Shown here: piece by piece, positions 43,679 to 51,759 of the stretch
Layout of the letters: the number at the start of each line of letters is the position of its first letter
How positions within the stretch are numbered: the first letter of the stretch is position 1
Assembly (NCBI GenBank): GCA_017418975.1
Contig: JAFOMG010000006.1
Span: 310,001 to 374,000 of the forward strand
From: Sphingomonas sp.
GTDB taxonomy: Bacteria > Pseudomonadota > Alphaproteobacteria > Sphingomonadales > Sphingomonadaceae
DNA: 64,000 nt
Reading direction: 5' to 3'
Position numbers and translations under genes: made by a program
Notes under the pieces: generated by a model
The model's database searches: none
Seen by the model: only the letters and a program-made list of their open reading frames with translations
Told to the model about the DNA's origin: nothing

Positions 43679-44017
43679 TCACTCCTCGACCAGCTTCATC
43701 AGCCGCCGCTCGACCGGGGCGAGCACCGGGCCCAGTTCGTGCCCGCGTTTCAGGATCATGCCGCTCTCGTTGACCAGCGCCCACATGCCCTGGCGGTTGC
43801 GCAGCGCGGGGCGCTTCTCGATCCGGTATTCCGGGCGCTCGGCGGCGCGGCGGAAAGCGGCGAAGATCGCGGCATCGGTATCGAAGTTCATCGCATAGTC
43901 GCGCCAATGCCCGGCGGCGACCATGCGGCCGTAGAGATCGAGAATGCGCGTGAGTTCCGGGCGCTCGAAGCCGACCTGGCCGGGACGTCCGATAGGGAGC
44001 GGGGTTACGGTACCCAT
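43679..44017 (-). CDS. DUF2794-family protein
   Basis: A 112-aa protein: FERPELTRILDLYGRMVAAG, then RDYAMNFDTDAAIFAAFRRA and RPEYRIEKRPALRNRQGMWA, ending in a conserved GHELGPVLAPVERRLMKLVE. This is the alphaproteobacterial DUF2794 pattern, of unknown function. Its ATG directly abuts the stop of the serine acetyltransferase gene, so the pair is co-transcribed. Confidence 0.85.
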   Translation of the reverse strand: MGTVTPLPIGRPGQVGFERPELTRILDLYGRMVAAGHWRDYAMNFDTDAAIFAAFRRAAERPEYRIEKRPALRNRQGMWALVNESGMILKRGHELGPVLAPVERRLMKLVEE

Positions 44018-44707
44018 CTAGGCGCTGTCGCGCTGCTCCCCTTGCTCGCGGCGCTCGGCCAGCACGGCATCGAGCCGCTTGCGCATCGCCTCCAGCTCGC
44101 AGCGCATGATCTCGAGCTTCTGGGTCTGCGGATCGAACAGCTCGCTGCAGGGCGTGCCATAGGGCACGAAATCCTTCTGCCACTTCTGCGCCTCGACCAG
44201 CGTGGGCTTGGCCGGAATGCCGACCATCACGGCGCCCTCGGGCACGTCGCGGGTGACCACGGCATTGGCGCCGATGCGGGCGCGTTCCCCCACGATGATC
44301 GGCCCCAGCACCTGGGCGCCGGAGCCCAGGATCGCGCCGTTGCGGATGGTCGGGTGGCGCTTGCCGCCCACGCCATTGTCCGGGCTGGTACCGCCCAGGG
44401 TGACGCACTGGTAGATGGTCACGTCGTCGCCGATCTCCGCCGTCTCGCCGATCACGACGAAGCCATGGTCGATGAAGAAGTTGCGGCCGATCTTCGCGCC
44501 GGGATGGATGTCGATCGCGGTGACGAAGCGCGACCAGTGGTTGACGACGCGGGCGAGGAAGAACAGGCGGTTGCGGAACAGCGCGTGCGCGATCCGGTGA
44601 TAGGCGAGCGCCCACACGCCCGGATAGAGCAGGATCTCGGCATGGCTGCGCGGCGCGGGATCGCGGGCGCGGATGGAATCTAGATACGCCTTAAGACGCT
44701 GGAACAT
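44018..44707 (-). CDS. epsC: Serine O-acetyltransferase (EpsC type)
   Basis: A 229-aa left-handed beta-helix enzyme that makes O-acetylserine for cysteine synthesis. DIHPGAKIGRNFFIDHGFVV (catalytic His), GETAEIGDDVTIYQCVTLGG, KRHPTIRNGAILGSGAQVLG and VPEGAVMVGIPAK are standard CysE/EpsC hexapeptide features. It lacks the long N-terminal helical domain of enterobacterial CysE. A C-terminal coiled segment (EIMRCELEAMRKRLDAVLAE) is seen. Start at 44707, with AAAGGGGA upstream. DUF2794 follows directly. Confidence 0.92.
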   Translation of the reverse strand: MFQRLKAYLDSIRARDPAPRSHAEILLYPGVWALAYHRIAHALFRNRLFFLARVVNHWSRFVTAIDIHPGAKIGRNFFIDHGFVVIGETAEIGDDVTIYQCVTLGGTSPDNGVGGKRHPTIRNGAILGSGAQVLGPIIVGERARIGANAVVTRDVPEGAVMVGIPAKPTLVEAQKWQKDFVPYGTPCSELFDPQTQKLEIMRCELEAMRKRLDAVLAERREQGEQRDSA

Positions 44708-44861
44708 GGCCGGTTCCCCTTTGCCGCGTCCATTTAGTGCATGATCCCTCCGATTTCCAGAACGGCCCATCCCAGGCTTTGCCGCGCTAAACACTATGTA
44801 TCTTGTTGGAACGCGTCGCGGCCGTCATCCATTCCGTCCCGGCCCAAACTTCAAGGTGCGA

Positions 44862-45626
44862 ATGATCTTTGGAATCGACCTTTCCGCCCTGCTGCCGTTC
44901 ATTGCCGTGGGCTTCGCCGCCCAGATGGTGGACGGCGCGCTGGGGATGGCGTTCGGAGTGATCAACTCCACGCTGCTGGTGAGCGTGATGGGCGTCCCGC
45001 CCGCCCAGGCATCGGCGATGGTGCATACCGTCGAGACCTTCACCACCGCCGCTTCGGGCGCCAGCCATATCTGGCACAAGAACGTGAACTGGAAGCTGTT
45101 CGGCCGGCTGCTGATCCCCGGCGTGATCGGCGGCGTGCTGGGCGCCTATGTGCTGAGCAACATCGACGCGTCGATCGCCCGCCCCTTCGTCATGACCTAT
45201 CTCGCCTCGATCGGCGTCTACCTGCTCTATCGCGCCTGGCGCGGCAAGGTGGAGCCGCGCGAGCCCAAGATCATCGAGCCGCTGGGCCTGGCCGGCGGCT
45301 TCCTCGACGCGGCCGGCGGCGGCGGCTGGGGGCCGGTGGTGACGAGCAACCTGCTCGTCCAGGGCGCCAGCCCGCGCACCACGATCGGCACGGTGAACAC
45401 GGTGGAGTTCTTCCTCACCGCCACGGTCTCGGCCGCGTTCATCGCCACGCTGGGCTGGGCCGCGTTCTCGCTGCATACCGTGGGCATATTGATCGGCGGG
45501 CTGATCGCCGCCCCGTTCGGCGGGCTCTTGGCGAAACGGGTTCCGACCCGCGCGCTGATGACGCTGGTGGGCACGCTGCTGACCGTCACCAGCGCCTATT
45601 CGGTGTACGTCGCGCTGGCGCGTTGA
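44862..45626 (+). CDS. TauE/SafE-family sulfite/anion permease (TSUP)
   Basis: A 254-aa inner-membrane protein with seven or eight hydrophobic segments in two TauE/SafE repeats (LPFIAVGFAAQMVDGALGMA and GGFLDAAGGGGWGPVVTSNL, the paired Gly-rich loops). Such permeases move sulfite, sulfonates or other anions. It is divergent from the serine acetyltransferase gene, so a role in sulfur traffic is plausible. Start at 44862; the upstream in-frame ATG at 44796 lies before non-family sequence. Confidence 0.87.
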   Translation: MIFGIDLSALLPFIAVGFAAQMVDGALGMAFGVINSTLLVSVMGVPPAQASAMVHTVETFTTAASGASHIWHKNVNWKLFGRLLIPGVIGGVLGAYVLSNIDASIARPFVMTYLASIGVYLLYRAWRGKVEPREPKIIEPLGLAGGFLDAAGGGGWGPVVTSNLLVQGASPRTTIGTVNTVEFFLTATVSAAFIATLGWAAFSLHTVGILIGGLIAAPFGGLLAKRVPTRALMTLVGTLLTVTSAYSVYVALAR

Positions 45627-45670
45627 GGGCAGTGCTTGCGGGCCCCGCTCACGCACCCTATCCTGAGGGC

Positions 45671-45934
45671 ATGAATTCACGCACGCAAATCTCGCCAAGT
45701 GGGGATGTCGCCATCCCGAAGGACGTGCGCGAACGACTGGCTTGGCGGGCAGGCACGCCGCTGGAACTGATCGAGACGGCCGACGGAATAACGCTGCGGC
45801 GGCGTCCAGTCAGTCGCGCCTTTCCCGCCAAGAGCTTGGCAGACCTGCACGCACTTCCGCCCGCGGCCCCCGCGCAGCCGATCGAAGCGATCAGCCGCCT
45901 CTCGGACGACGATCTGCGCCGACTGATCCGGTGA
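45671..45934 (+). CDS. vapB: AbrB/MazE-type antitoxin of a VapBC module
   Basis: An 87-aa antitoxin. The N-terminal swapped-hairpin DNA-binding fold (TQISPSGDVAIPKDVRERLA, LELIETADGITLRRRPV) is followed by a toxin-binding tail (DLHALPPAAPAQPIEAISRL). It should bind its own promoter and the VapC toxin. It overlaps the toxin gene by four bases (GTGA). The antitoxin is intact although the toxin gene is interrupted. Confidence 0.88.
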   Translation: MNSRTQISPSGDVAIPKDVRERLAWRAGTPLELIETADGITLRRRPVSRAFPAKSLADLHALPPAAPAQPIEAISRLSDDDLRRLIR

Positions 45935-46320
45935 GGGCGCTTGATACCAACCTGCTCGTCCGATTGATCGCACGCGATAACCCCGAACAGGTGGCCGTCG
46001 CCGAAGAGATATTGCTCTCGGGCGAAGTGCTGATCCTGCCGACGGTACTACTCGAAACCGAATAGGTACTTAGGGCCCGCTACGGCATGCTACGCGATCG
46101 CATCGCGGCAGGGTTCGCCGCCCTGTGCGGGCAAAATGGCGTCATTGTCGCTTCGGAGGCCGCAATGGCAGCCGCCGTTTCGGCATATCGATCCAAGGGC
46201 GACTTCGCTGACCTGCTTCATTTCGCTCTTGCCACCGAATTGGGGGCCGACAGCTTCGTGACATTCGATCGCAGCTTGATTCGGCCGACGGAAGATGGAG
46301 CGGCGCTCGAAACTCTTTGA
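45931..46320 (+). pseudogene. vapC: VapC PIN-domain toxin, interrupted by an in-frame TAG
   Basis: Read through, the frame encodes a complete 129-residue PIN-domain ribonuclease: ALDTNLLVRLIARDNPEQVA at the N-terminus, LPTVLLETE, then after the stop VLRARYG, and GDFADLLHFALATELGADSF with TFDRSL. All the acidic metal ligands are present. Codon 45 at 46063-46065 is TAG where the family almost always has TGG (Trp, in ETEWVLR). One G-to-A change therefore truncates the toxin to 44 residues. Re-initiation at the ATG at 46087 would give only the C-terminal 77 residues. Confidence 0.88.
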
Positions 46321-46348
46321 GCAGACTGCCTGAGCGTCACCACTATCC

Positions 46349-46378
46349 AATCGATCAATCCACAAAGTTTGATCGATT
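46349..46378. promoter_or_regulatory. Candidate operator upstream of ahpC
   Basis: A perfect 10-bp inverted repeat, aatcgatcaa and ttgatcgatt, with a ten-base spacer lies 103 bases before the ahpC ATG in a locally AT-rich stretch. The centre-to-centre spacing of 20 bases suits a LysR-type dimer pair. OxyR is encoded just downstream of ahpF, so it is the natural candidate; the half-sites only loosely match the OxyR ATAG/CTAT consensus. Confidence 0.5.
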
Positions 46379-46480
46379 TATCCGATCATCGCGAACGGGC
46401 TTTCCAATTTCACATTGCGACGCAGCAACTCTATCTGCCGCATTGCAACAACAACCCCCGTTCTGGAGGAATACCAAGCA

Positions 46481-47044
46481 ATGGCTCTCATCGGCAGCAC
46501 CATCAAGCCGTTCACCGCGCAGGCCTATAAGGAAGGCAAGTTCGTGACCGTCACGGACGCGGACACGAAGGGCAAGTGGGCGGTGTTCTTCTTCTACCCG
46601 GCGGACTTCACCTTCGTGTGCCCGACCGAGCTCGAGGACCTGGCGGACATCTATCCGCAGCTCCAGAAGATGGGCGTCGAGGTGTATTCGGTGTCGACCG
46701 ACACCCATTTCAGCCACAAGGCCTGGCACGACACCTCGCCCGCGATCGGCAAGATCAACTATTACATGCTGGGCGACCAGAACCACGTCCTGTCGACCAA
46801 TTTCGACGTGCTTCGTGAAGGCCAGGGCCTGGCCGATCGCGGCACCTTCGTCGTCGATCCGGAAGGCGTGATCCAGCTGGTCGAGGTCACCAGCGAGGGC
46901 GTCGGCCGCAACGCGACCGAGCTGCTCCGCAAGATCAAGGCCGCGCAGTACATCGCCGCGCATCCGGGCGAAGTCTGCCCCGCCAAGTGGGAAGAGGGCG
47001 CCGAGACGCTGGCGCCGTCGCTCGACCTGGTCGGCAAGATCTGA
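46481..47044 (+). CDS. ahpC: Alkyl hydroperoxide reductase peroxiredoxin subunit
   Basis: A 187-aa typical 2-Cys peroxiredoxin. The peroxidatic Cys is in [17 protein letters not shown] (about residue 47) and the resolving Cys in [13 protein letters not shown] (about 165). It reduces hydrogen and organic peroxides, and AhpF recycles it. GGAGGA precedes the ATG at 46481. A terminator between ahpC and ahpF should lower AhpF relative to AhpC. Confidence 0.96.
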   Translation: MALIGSTIKPFTAQAYKEGKFVTVTDADTKGKWAVFFFYPADFTFVCPTELEDLADIYPQLQKMGVEVYSVSTDTHFSHKAWHDTSPAIGKINYYMLGDQNHVLSTNFDVLREGQGLADRGTFVVDPEGVIQLVEVTSEGVGRNATELLRKIKAAQYIAAHPGEVCPAKWEEGAETLAPSLDLVGKI

Positions 47045-47085
47045 TTCCCCAGGCGCCTGCCAGCCCCCTTGCGGGCGCCACCATG

Positions 47086-47125
47086 CGGCCCGGGACGAAC
47101 ACCATCCCTCGTCCCGGGCCGTTTT
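47086..47125 (+). terminator. Terminator/attenuator between ahpC and ahpF
   Basis: A 13-bp perfect stem (cggcccgggacga / tcgtcccgggccg) with a ten-base loop is followed by tttt. Since ahpF starts 28 bases later on the same strand, it probably works as a partial terminator that sets an excess of AhpC. Confidence 0.85.
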
Positions 47126-47152
47126 GTATCCGAATTCTGTGGAGTTTCCGCC

Positions 47153-48730
47153 ATGCTCGACGCCAACCTGACCCAGCAGCTCAAGGGCTATCTCGCGAAT
47201 ATCCGTGAACCCATCGAGCTGGTCGCCTCGCTGGGCGACGATGCCAAGTCGCGCGAGCTGGCGGAGCTGCTGGGCGAGATCGCCGCGCTTTCGGACAAGG
47301 TGACGGTGGTCCGCACCGGCGACGATGCGCGCAAGCCCAGCTTCCAGATCCGCCGCACCGGCACCGATGTCGCGGTGGCCTTTGCCGGCATCCCGATGGG
47401 GCATGAATTCACGTCGCTGGTGCTCGCATTGCTCCAGGTCGGCGGCCATCCGAGCAAGGCGGCGCAGGAGCTGATCGAGCAGGTGCGGAACCTGGACGGC
47501 GACTTCGCCTTCGAGACCTATTTCTCGCTCTCCTGCCAGAACTGCCCGGACGTGGTGCAGGCACTCAACCTGATGGCGGTGCTCAACCCGCGCATCACCC
47601 ATGTCTCGATCGACGGCGGGCTGTTCCCGGCCGAGGTGGAGGCGCGCAAGGTGATGGCGGTGCCCAGCGTGTTCCTGAACGGCGAGCCCTTTGCCAGCGG
47701 CCGGATGGAGCTGGAGCAGATCGTCGCGAAGATCGACACGGGCGCCGCCAGGCGCACCGCGGCGAAGATCGCGGCGAAGGAGCCGTTCGAGGTGCTGGTG
47801 GTCGGCGGCGGCCCCGCCGGCGCGGCGGCGGCGATCTATGCCGCGCGCAAGGGCATCCGCACCGGCATCGCCGCCGAGCGTTTCGGCGGCCAGGTGCTCG
47901 ACACCATGTCGATCGAGAATTTCATCTCGGTACCGCATACCGAGGGGCCGAAGCTCGCCGCGCATCTGGAGCAGCACGTCAAGGACTATGACGTCGATAT
48001 CATGAACCACCAGCGCGCCGCGAAGCTGGTGCCGGCGCGCCAGGAAGGCGGGCTGCACGAAGTGGTGCTGGAAAGCGGCGCGAGCCTGCATGCCCGCACC
48101 GTGATCCTCTCCACCGGCGCGCGCTGGCGGACGATGGGCGTGCCCGGCGAGGAGGAATATCGCAACAAGGGCGTGACTTATTGCCCGCACTGCGACGGCC
48201 CGTTGTTCAAGGGCAAGCGCGTGGCGGTGATCGGCGGCGGCAATTCGGGCGTCGAGGCGGCGATCGACCTGGCCGGGCTGGTCGCGCATGTGACGCTGAT
48301 CGAATATGACAGCCAGCTGCGGGCCGACGCGGTGCTGCAGCGCAAGCTCGGCAGCCTGCCGAACGTGAAGGTGATCACCTCGGCGCTGACCACGGCGGTG
48401 GAAGGCGATGGCGAGAAACTCACCAGCCTGACCTACAAGGATCGCAGCCACGGCACCGAGCACCAGATCGAGCTCGAGGGCATCTTCGTGCAGATCGGCC
48501 TGGTGCCGAATACCGAGTGGCTGAAGGACGCGATCGCGCTGTCCAACCGCGGCGAGATCGAGATCGATGCGCGCGGCGAGACTTCGCAGCCGGGCATCTT
48601 CGCGGCGGGCGACTGCACCACCGTGCCCTACAAGCAGATCGTGATCGCGATGGGCGCGGGCTCGACGGCGGCGCTCTCGGCATTCGACTACATGATCCGC
48701 CTGCCGGACGAGCTGAGCGAGGCGGCCTGA
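47153..48730 (+). CDS. ahpF: Alkyl hydroperoxide reductase flavoprotein subunit F
   Basis: A 525-aa NADH:AhpC oxidoreductase. The N-terminal double-thioredoxin domain carries the CxxC in [17 protein letters not shown] (about residues 130-133). The thioredoxin-reductase-like part has the FAD loop [19 protein letters not shown], the redox CPHC ([11 protein letters not shown]), the NADH loop [18 protein letters not shown] and the closing [16 protein letters not shown]. It passes electrons from NADH to AhpC. Start at 47153 with GGAG upstream. Confidence 0.96.
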   Translation: MLDANLTQQLKGYLANIREPIELVASLGDDAKSRELAELLGEIAALSDKVTVVRTGDDARKPSFQIRRTGTDVAVAFAGIPMGHEFTSLVLALLQVGGHPSKAAQELIEQVRNLDGDFAFETYFSLSCQNCPDVVQALNLMAVLNPRITHVSIDGGLFPAEVEARKVMAVPSVFLNGEPFASGRMELEQIVAKIDTGAARRTAAKIAAKEPFEVLVVGGGPAGAAAAIYAARKGIRTGIAAERFGGQVLDTMSIENFISVPHTEGPKLAAHLEQHVKDYDVDIMNHQRAAKLVPARQEGGLHEVVLESGASLHARTVILSTGARWRTMGVPGEEEYRNKGVTYCPHCDGPLFKGKRVAVIGGGNSGVEAAIDLAGLVAHVTLIEYDSQLRADAVLQRKLGSLPNVKVITSALTTAVEGDGEKLTSLTYKDRSHGTEHQIELEGIFVQIGLVPNTEWLKDAIALSNRGEIEIDARGETSQPGIFAAGDCTTVPYKQIVIAMGAGSTAALSAFDYMIRLPDELSEAA

Positions 48731-48737
48731 CCTCTTT

Positions 48738-48819
48738 CCGTCATCCCCGCGCAGGCGGGGATCCAGGGTTTGCAGCTACTGCGCCCTTGGCTCCGGCCCC
48801 CGCTTGCGCGGGGATGACG
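48738..48819. repeat. Inverted pair of intergenic palindromic repeats after ahpF
   Basis: Two opposed copies of the ccgtcatcc/ggatgacg unit, about 25 bases apart, lie between ahpF and oxyR. They can form a long stem and may separate the two transcripts. Confidence 0.8.
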
Positions 48820-48869
48820 ATTGAGAGGAAATCACTATATAAGCCAGAAATCATCGATACAGGCGATCA

Positions 48870-49775
48870 ATGGCGCAGACCACCTATCTCCCGACGCTCA
48901 AGCAGCTCCAGTATCTCGTTGCGCTCAAGGATCATGGCCATTTCGGCCGCGCGGCGGAGAGCTGCTACGTCACCCAGTCGACACTCTCCGCCGGCATCCG
49001 CGAGCTGGAGACGCTGATCGGCGTGGTGCTGGTCGAGCGGACGCGGCGCGTGGTGCGCTTCACGCCCCTGGGCGAGCGCATCGTCGAGAAGGCGCGGCGG
49101 GTGCTGCGCGAGGCGGACGAGCTGGGCGACCTGGCCCGCGCCGCGGGACGGCCGCTCTCCGGCGAGATGCGGATGAGCGTGATCCCCACCATCGCTCCCT
49201 TCCTGCTGCCGCGCATCCTGCCCAAGCTGCGCCGCGACTATCCGGATCTGAAGCTCTATCTGCGCGAGGAGACCAGCGGCCAGGCCTGTGAAGGGCTGCA
49301 CCATGGCCGGACCGACTGCGTGCTGCTCGCCTTGCCCTATGCGTGCGGGGACGTGGAAACGGCGTCGCTGTTCGACGACCGGCTGTTCGTTGCCTTTCCG
49401 GAAGGCGAGATGGATCCCAGCGCCTCGATCCACCCGGCCGAGATCGACGAGACGCGGCTGCTGATGCTCGAGGACGGCCACTGCCTGAAGGAACATGCGC
49501 TGGCCGCCTGCAACCGCCCGGAGCTGCGCGCCGAGGCGACGATGCTCGGCACCTCGCTCCACACGATGGTGCAGATGGTCGACAATGGGCTGGGCGTGAC
49601 GATGCTGCCCGAGATGGCGGTGGATTCCGGCATCCTAGACCATACCCAGGTCACGGCGCGGCCGCTCGAGGCGGAGAATGCGTCGCGGCGGATCGCGCTG
49701 GTGTGGCGCAAGGCATCGCCCCGCGAGCGCGACTTCCGGCTGCTGGCGGACGTGCTGGCCGAGGCGCGGCCTTAG
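48870..49775 (+). CDS. oxyR: Hydrogen-peroxide-sensing LysR-type activator OxyR
   Basis: A 301-aa LysR regulator. The helix-turn-helix is LKQLQYLVALKDHGHFGRAA with VTQSTLSAGIRELETLIGVV. The co-inducer domain has the two redox cysteines of OxyR at the expected spacing: EDGHCLKEHALAAC, where a disulfide forms on peroxide exposure. It lies next to ahpC and ahpF, its classic targets. The stop overlaps the end of the restored parE frame on the other strand. Confidence 0.93.
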   Translation: MAQTTYLPTLKQLQYLVALKDHGHFGRAAESCYVTQSTLSAGIRELETLIGVVLVERTRRVVRFTPLGERIVEKARRVLREADELGDLARAAGRPLSGEMRMSVIPTIAPFLLPRILPKLRRDYPDLKLYLREETSGQACEGLHHGRTDCVLLALPYACGDVETASLFDDRLFVAFPEGEMDPSASIHPAEIDETRLLMLEDGHCLKEHALAACNRPELRAEATMLGTSLHTMVQMVDNGLGVTMLPEMAVDSGILDHTQVTARPLEAENASRRIALVWRKASPRERDFRLLADVLAEARP

Positions 49776-50085
49776 GGCGAGAATGCCGCCCGGACCGTGT
49801 CCGCCTGTTCCATGCGCTCGTGGAGGACGGTTACAATGCCAACCGTGCCGCCCCCATCGCTCTCCAATAGATGAAATGCCGTTCGTAACGGCAGTAATAG
49901 CCTTCGACGCCAAGCCATGCGGGGATTGGCCGCCATGGGAGACCACGCGCGGCAATTGCCTCGAAACGCGCGATCAGTCCGTCCAGATAGATGCCAGCTT
50001 GTCGCTTGCCCCATCGCGCATGCGTATAGTCCAATATCTCGTCGATACGCGCATTGGCCTCATCGGAGACCGTATAGGGGTTCAT
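49772..50085 (-). pseudogene. parE: ParE/RelE-type toxin with a one-base frameshift
   Basis: The frame starts MNPYTVSDEANARIDEILDY, continues through GVEGYYCRYERHFIYWRAMG, and then leaves the family frame and stops at 49831 (84 residues). Adding one base to the run of five G (plus-strand C5 at 49851-49855) restores GTVGIVTVLHERMEQADTVR and a normal end at 49772, about 104 residues. The lost part holds the C-terminal strand and catalytic-type residues, so the toxin should be inactive unless the run slips. It overlaps parD by four bases (ATGA). Confidence 0.85.
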
Positions 50086-50348
50086 CCCTGCCAGCGGCGA
50101 CGGGCGCGCGCGAGAACTTCCTCGCGATCGAAGGGCTTGTAGCTGCTATCCGGCTGGGCGAACGCCCGCTGCAGCTCCGCCTTGAGGGCTTCGAGCTTCT
50201 CGCGCTCGGCCCGATCCAGATCGCGGCGGATCAGATCCCGAACATATTCGCTGACATTCTCGTAGCTGCCATCCTCGCCGACATTGGCGGCAACGAACTC
50301 GCTCAGCCTGCCGCTGACGCGCACGTTCAGGTTCATCGGCTTGGTCAT
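50082..50348 (-). CDS. parD: ParD-type antitoxin (ribbon-helix-helix)
   Basis: An 88-aa antitoxin: LNVRVSGRLSEFVAANVGED (beta strand and first helix) and NVSEYVRDLIRRDLDRAERE (second helix) form the ribbon-helix-helix DNA-binding unit; the tail FAQPDSSYKPFDREEVLARA wraps the toxin. It is intact, unlike its partner parE. It should repress its own operon. Confidence 0.9.
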   Translation of the reverse strand: MTKPMNLNVRVSGRLSEFVAANVGEDGSYENVSEYVRDLIRRDLDRAEREKLEALKAELQRAFAQPDSSYKPFDREEVLARARRRWQG

Positions 50349-50380
50349 AGCGTAAAGATAAGCTGTAATATCCTGTATAT

Positions 50381-50818
50381 CTATTGCCAGTGCGCCGCCG
50401 CCGCCGCGTCGCTTTCCCGCGCCTCCACCCAGCGCGCCGCGTCCCCCTGCCATTCGCGCTTCCAGAAGGGCGCATCGGTCTTGAGCCGGTCGATCAGGAA
50501 CGCGCAGGCTTCCAGCGCCTCGCGGCGATGCGCGGCGGCGGTGCCGATGAAGACGATGCGCTCGCCCACTTCCATGCGGCCGACACGGTGGAGGATGGTC
50601 ACGCCGAGCAGGTTCCAGCGCTCCATCGCCGCCTCGGCCAGGGTGCACAGCGCGTCCTCGGCCATGCCGGGATAATGTTCCAGCTCCAGCGCCGTCACGC
50701 CGCCATCGCCGCGGACCACGCCGGTGAAGCTCGCCACGCCGCCCGCGCCGCGTTCCTCGAGCGCCGCCAGCTCGAGCGCCAGCTCGATCGGCGCGGGATC
50801 GATCGAGACGCGGATCAT
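50381..50818 (-). CDS. moaE: Molybdopterin synthase catalytic subunit MoaE
   Basis: A 145-aa protein. ELAALEERGAGGVASFTGVV and ALELEHYPGMAEDALCTLAE mark the N-terminal half, VTILHRVGRMEVGERIVFIG the core, and LKTDAPFWKREW supplies the two catalytic lysines. With thiocarboxylated MoaD it converts cPMP to molybdopterin. It overlaps moaD by four bases. Confidence 0.95.
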   Translation of the reverse strand: MIRVSIDPAPIELALELAALEERGAGGVASFTGVVRGDGGVTALELEHYPGMAEDALCTLAEAAMERWNLLGVTILHRVGRMEVGERIVFIGTAAAHRREALEACAFLIDRLKTDAPFWKREWQGDAARWVEARESDAAAAAHWQ

Positions 50819-51066
50819 CCGCCCGTCACCGGCGGGAAGAGCGCGACTTCCCGCGCATCGCCGAGCGGCGCGTCGAGGGGAACGAAGCGCTGGTCGATCG
50901 CGGCGCGGAGCCGCGCGGGATCGGCAAGGGCGGCGGCATGGCCGGGGCTGCGGGCGGCCAGCCAGGCGACGAGATCGGCGACGGTGCGGACCGTCTCGGG
51001 CGGATCGACGGATTCATGCCCCACGCCCACCGCCTCGCGGACCCAGGCGAAGTAGAGCAGGTCCAT
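50815..51066 (-). CDS. moaD: Molybdopterin synthase sulfur-carrier subunit MoaD
   Basis: An 83-aa ubiquitin-like protein ending FPPVTGG, with the C-terminal Gly-Gly that becomes the thiocarboxylate. The first strand is MDLLYFAWVREAVG. Its ATG overlaps the pgsA stop by one base (TGATG), and its stop overlaps moaE, giving a pgsA-moaD-moaE unit. Confidence 0.94.
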   Translation of the reverse strand: MDLLYFAWVREAVGVGHESVDPPETVRTVADLVAWLAARSPGHAAALADPARLRAAIDQRFVPLDAPLGDAREVALFPPVTGG

Positions 51067-51617
51067 CAGCTGTCCATGTGCCGCAGGCCGACGCGGAGAT
51101 AGTCCCAGCCGGTGATCAGCGTGAGCGCGGCGGCGAGCCAGAAGGCGGCGAGCGCGGTGTCCCACAGCCAGGCGAAGGGCAGCGCCCCGGCAAGGATCAG
51201 TCCGCCCAGCGCGACGAGCTGGAGCGTGGTCTTCCACTTGGCGAGGCGCGAGACGGGCAGCGAGACCTGGATACCGCCCAGGAACTCGCGCAGGCCCGAC
51301 ACGGCGATCTCGCGCACCAGGATCACCAGCGCGGGGATCAGGTGGAGATCGGTGATCACGCCGCGCCCGGCGAGGATCAGCAGCACCGCGGCGACCATGA
51401 TCTTGTCGGCGATCGGATCGAGGAACACGCCGAGCTTGGAGACCGTCCCCTGCGCCCGGGCGAGATAGCCGTCGAAATAGTCGGTGATGCCCATCAGGCA
51501 GTAGAGCGCGAAGGCGATGCCATAGCCAAGCCGCCATTCCGGCCACCAGAGGAACGCCGCGAGGAGCGGAACCGCGAGGATGCGCGAGAGCGTCAGGATG
51601 TTGGGCAGCGTCAGCAT
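51066..51617 (-). CDS. pgsA: CDP-diacylglycerol--glycerol-3-phosphate 3-phosphatidyltransferase
   Basis: A 183-aa inner-membrane enzyme of the CDP-alcohol phosphatidyltransferase family. The active-site motif is DYFDGYLARAQGTVSKLGVF followed by LDPIADK, i.e. D-G-x2-A-R-x8-G-x3-D-x3-D. It makes phosphatidylglycerol phosphate, the entry to phosphatidylglycerol and cardiolipin. About four or five hydrophobic segments are seen. It leads the moaD-moaE run. Confidence 0.94.
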   Translation of the reverse strand: MLTLPNILTLSRILAVPLLAAFLWWPEWRLGYGIAFALYCLMGITDYFDGYLARAQGTVSKLGVFLDPIADKIMVAAVLLILAGRGVITDLHLIPALVILVREIAVSGLREFLGGIQVSLPVSRLAKWKTTLQLVALGGLILAGALPFAWLWDTALAAFWLAAALTLITGWDYLRVGLRHMDS

Positions 51618-51647
51618 CGGGCATGCTGTACCACCCCACTTACCCTT

Positions 51648-51733
51648 CCGTCATCCCCGCGCAGGTGGTGATCCAGGGTAACAGAGGGACGCCCTGCCTT
51701 TCTCTGGATCCCCGGTTGTGCGGGAACGACGGG
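51648..51733. repeat. Inverted pair of intergenic palindromic repeats
   Basis: Two opposed and slightly degenerate copies of the ccgtcatccccgcgcagg unit lie between pgsA and the GH97 gene, upstream of pgsA and downstream of the GH97 stop. Confidence 0.75.
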
Positions 51734-51759
51734 AGGATATTGGGCCGGCCGGTGAGACG

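Noticed and set aside
45931..46065. TAG as a recoding site (pyrrolysine or other) in vapC
   Set aside because: No recoding machinery is seen, and the position is a near-invariant Trp codon one base away from TAG, so simple mutation or error is more likely.
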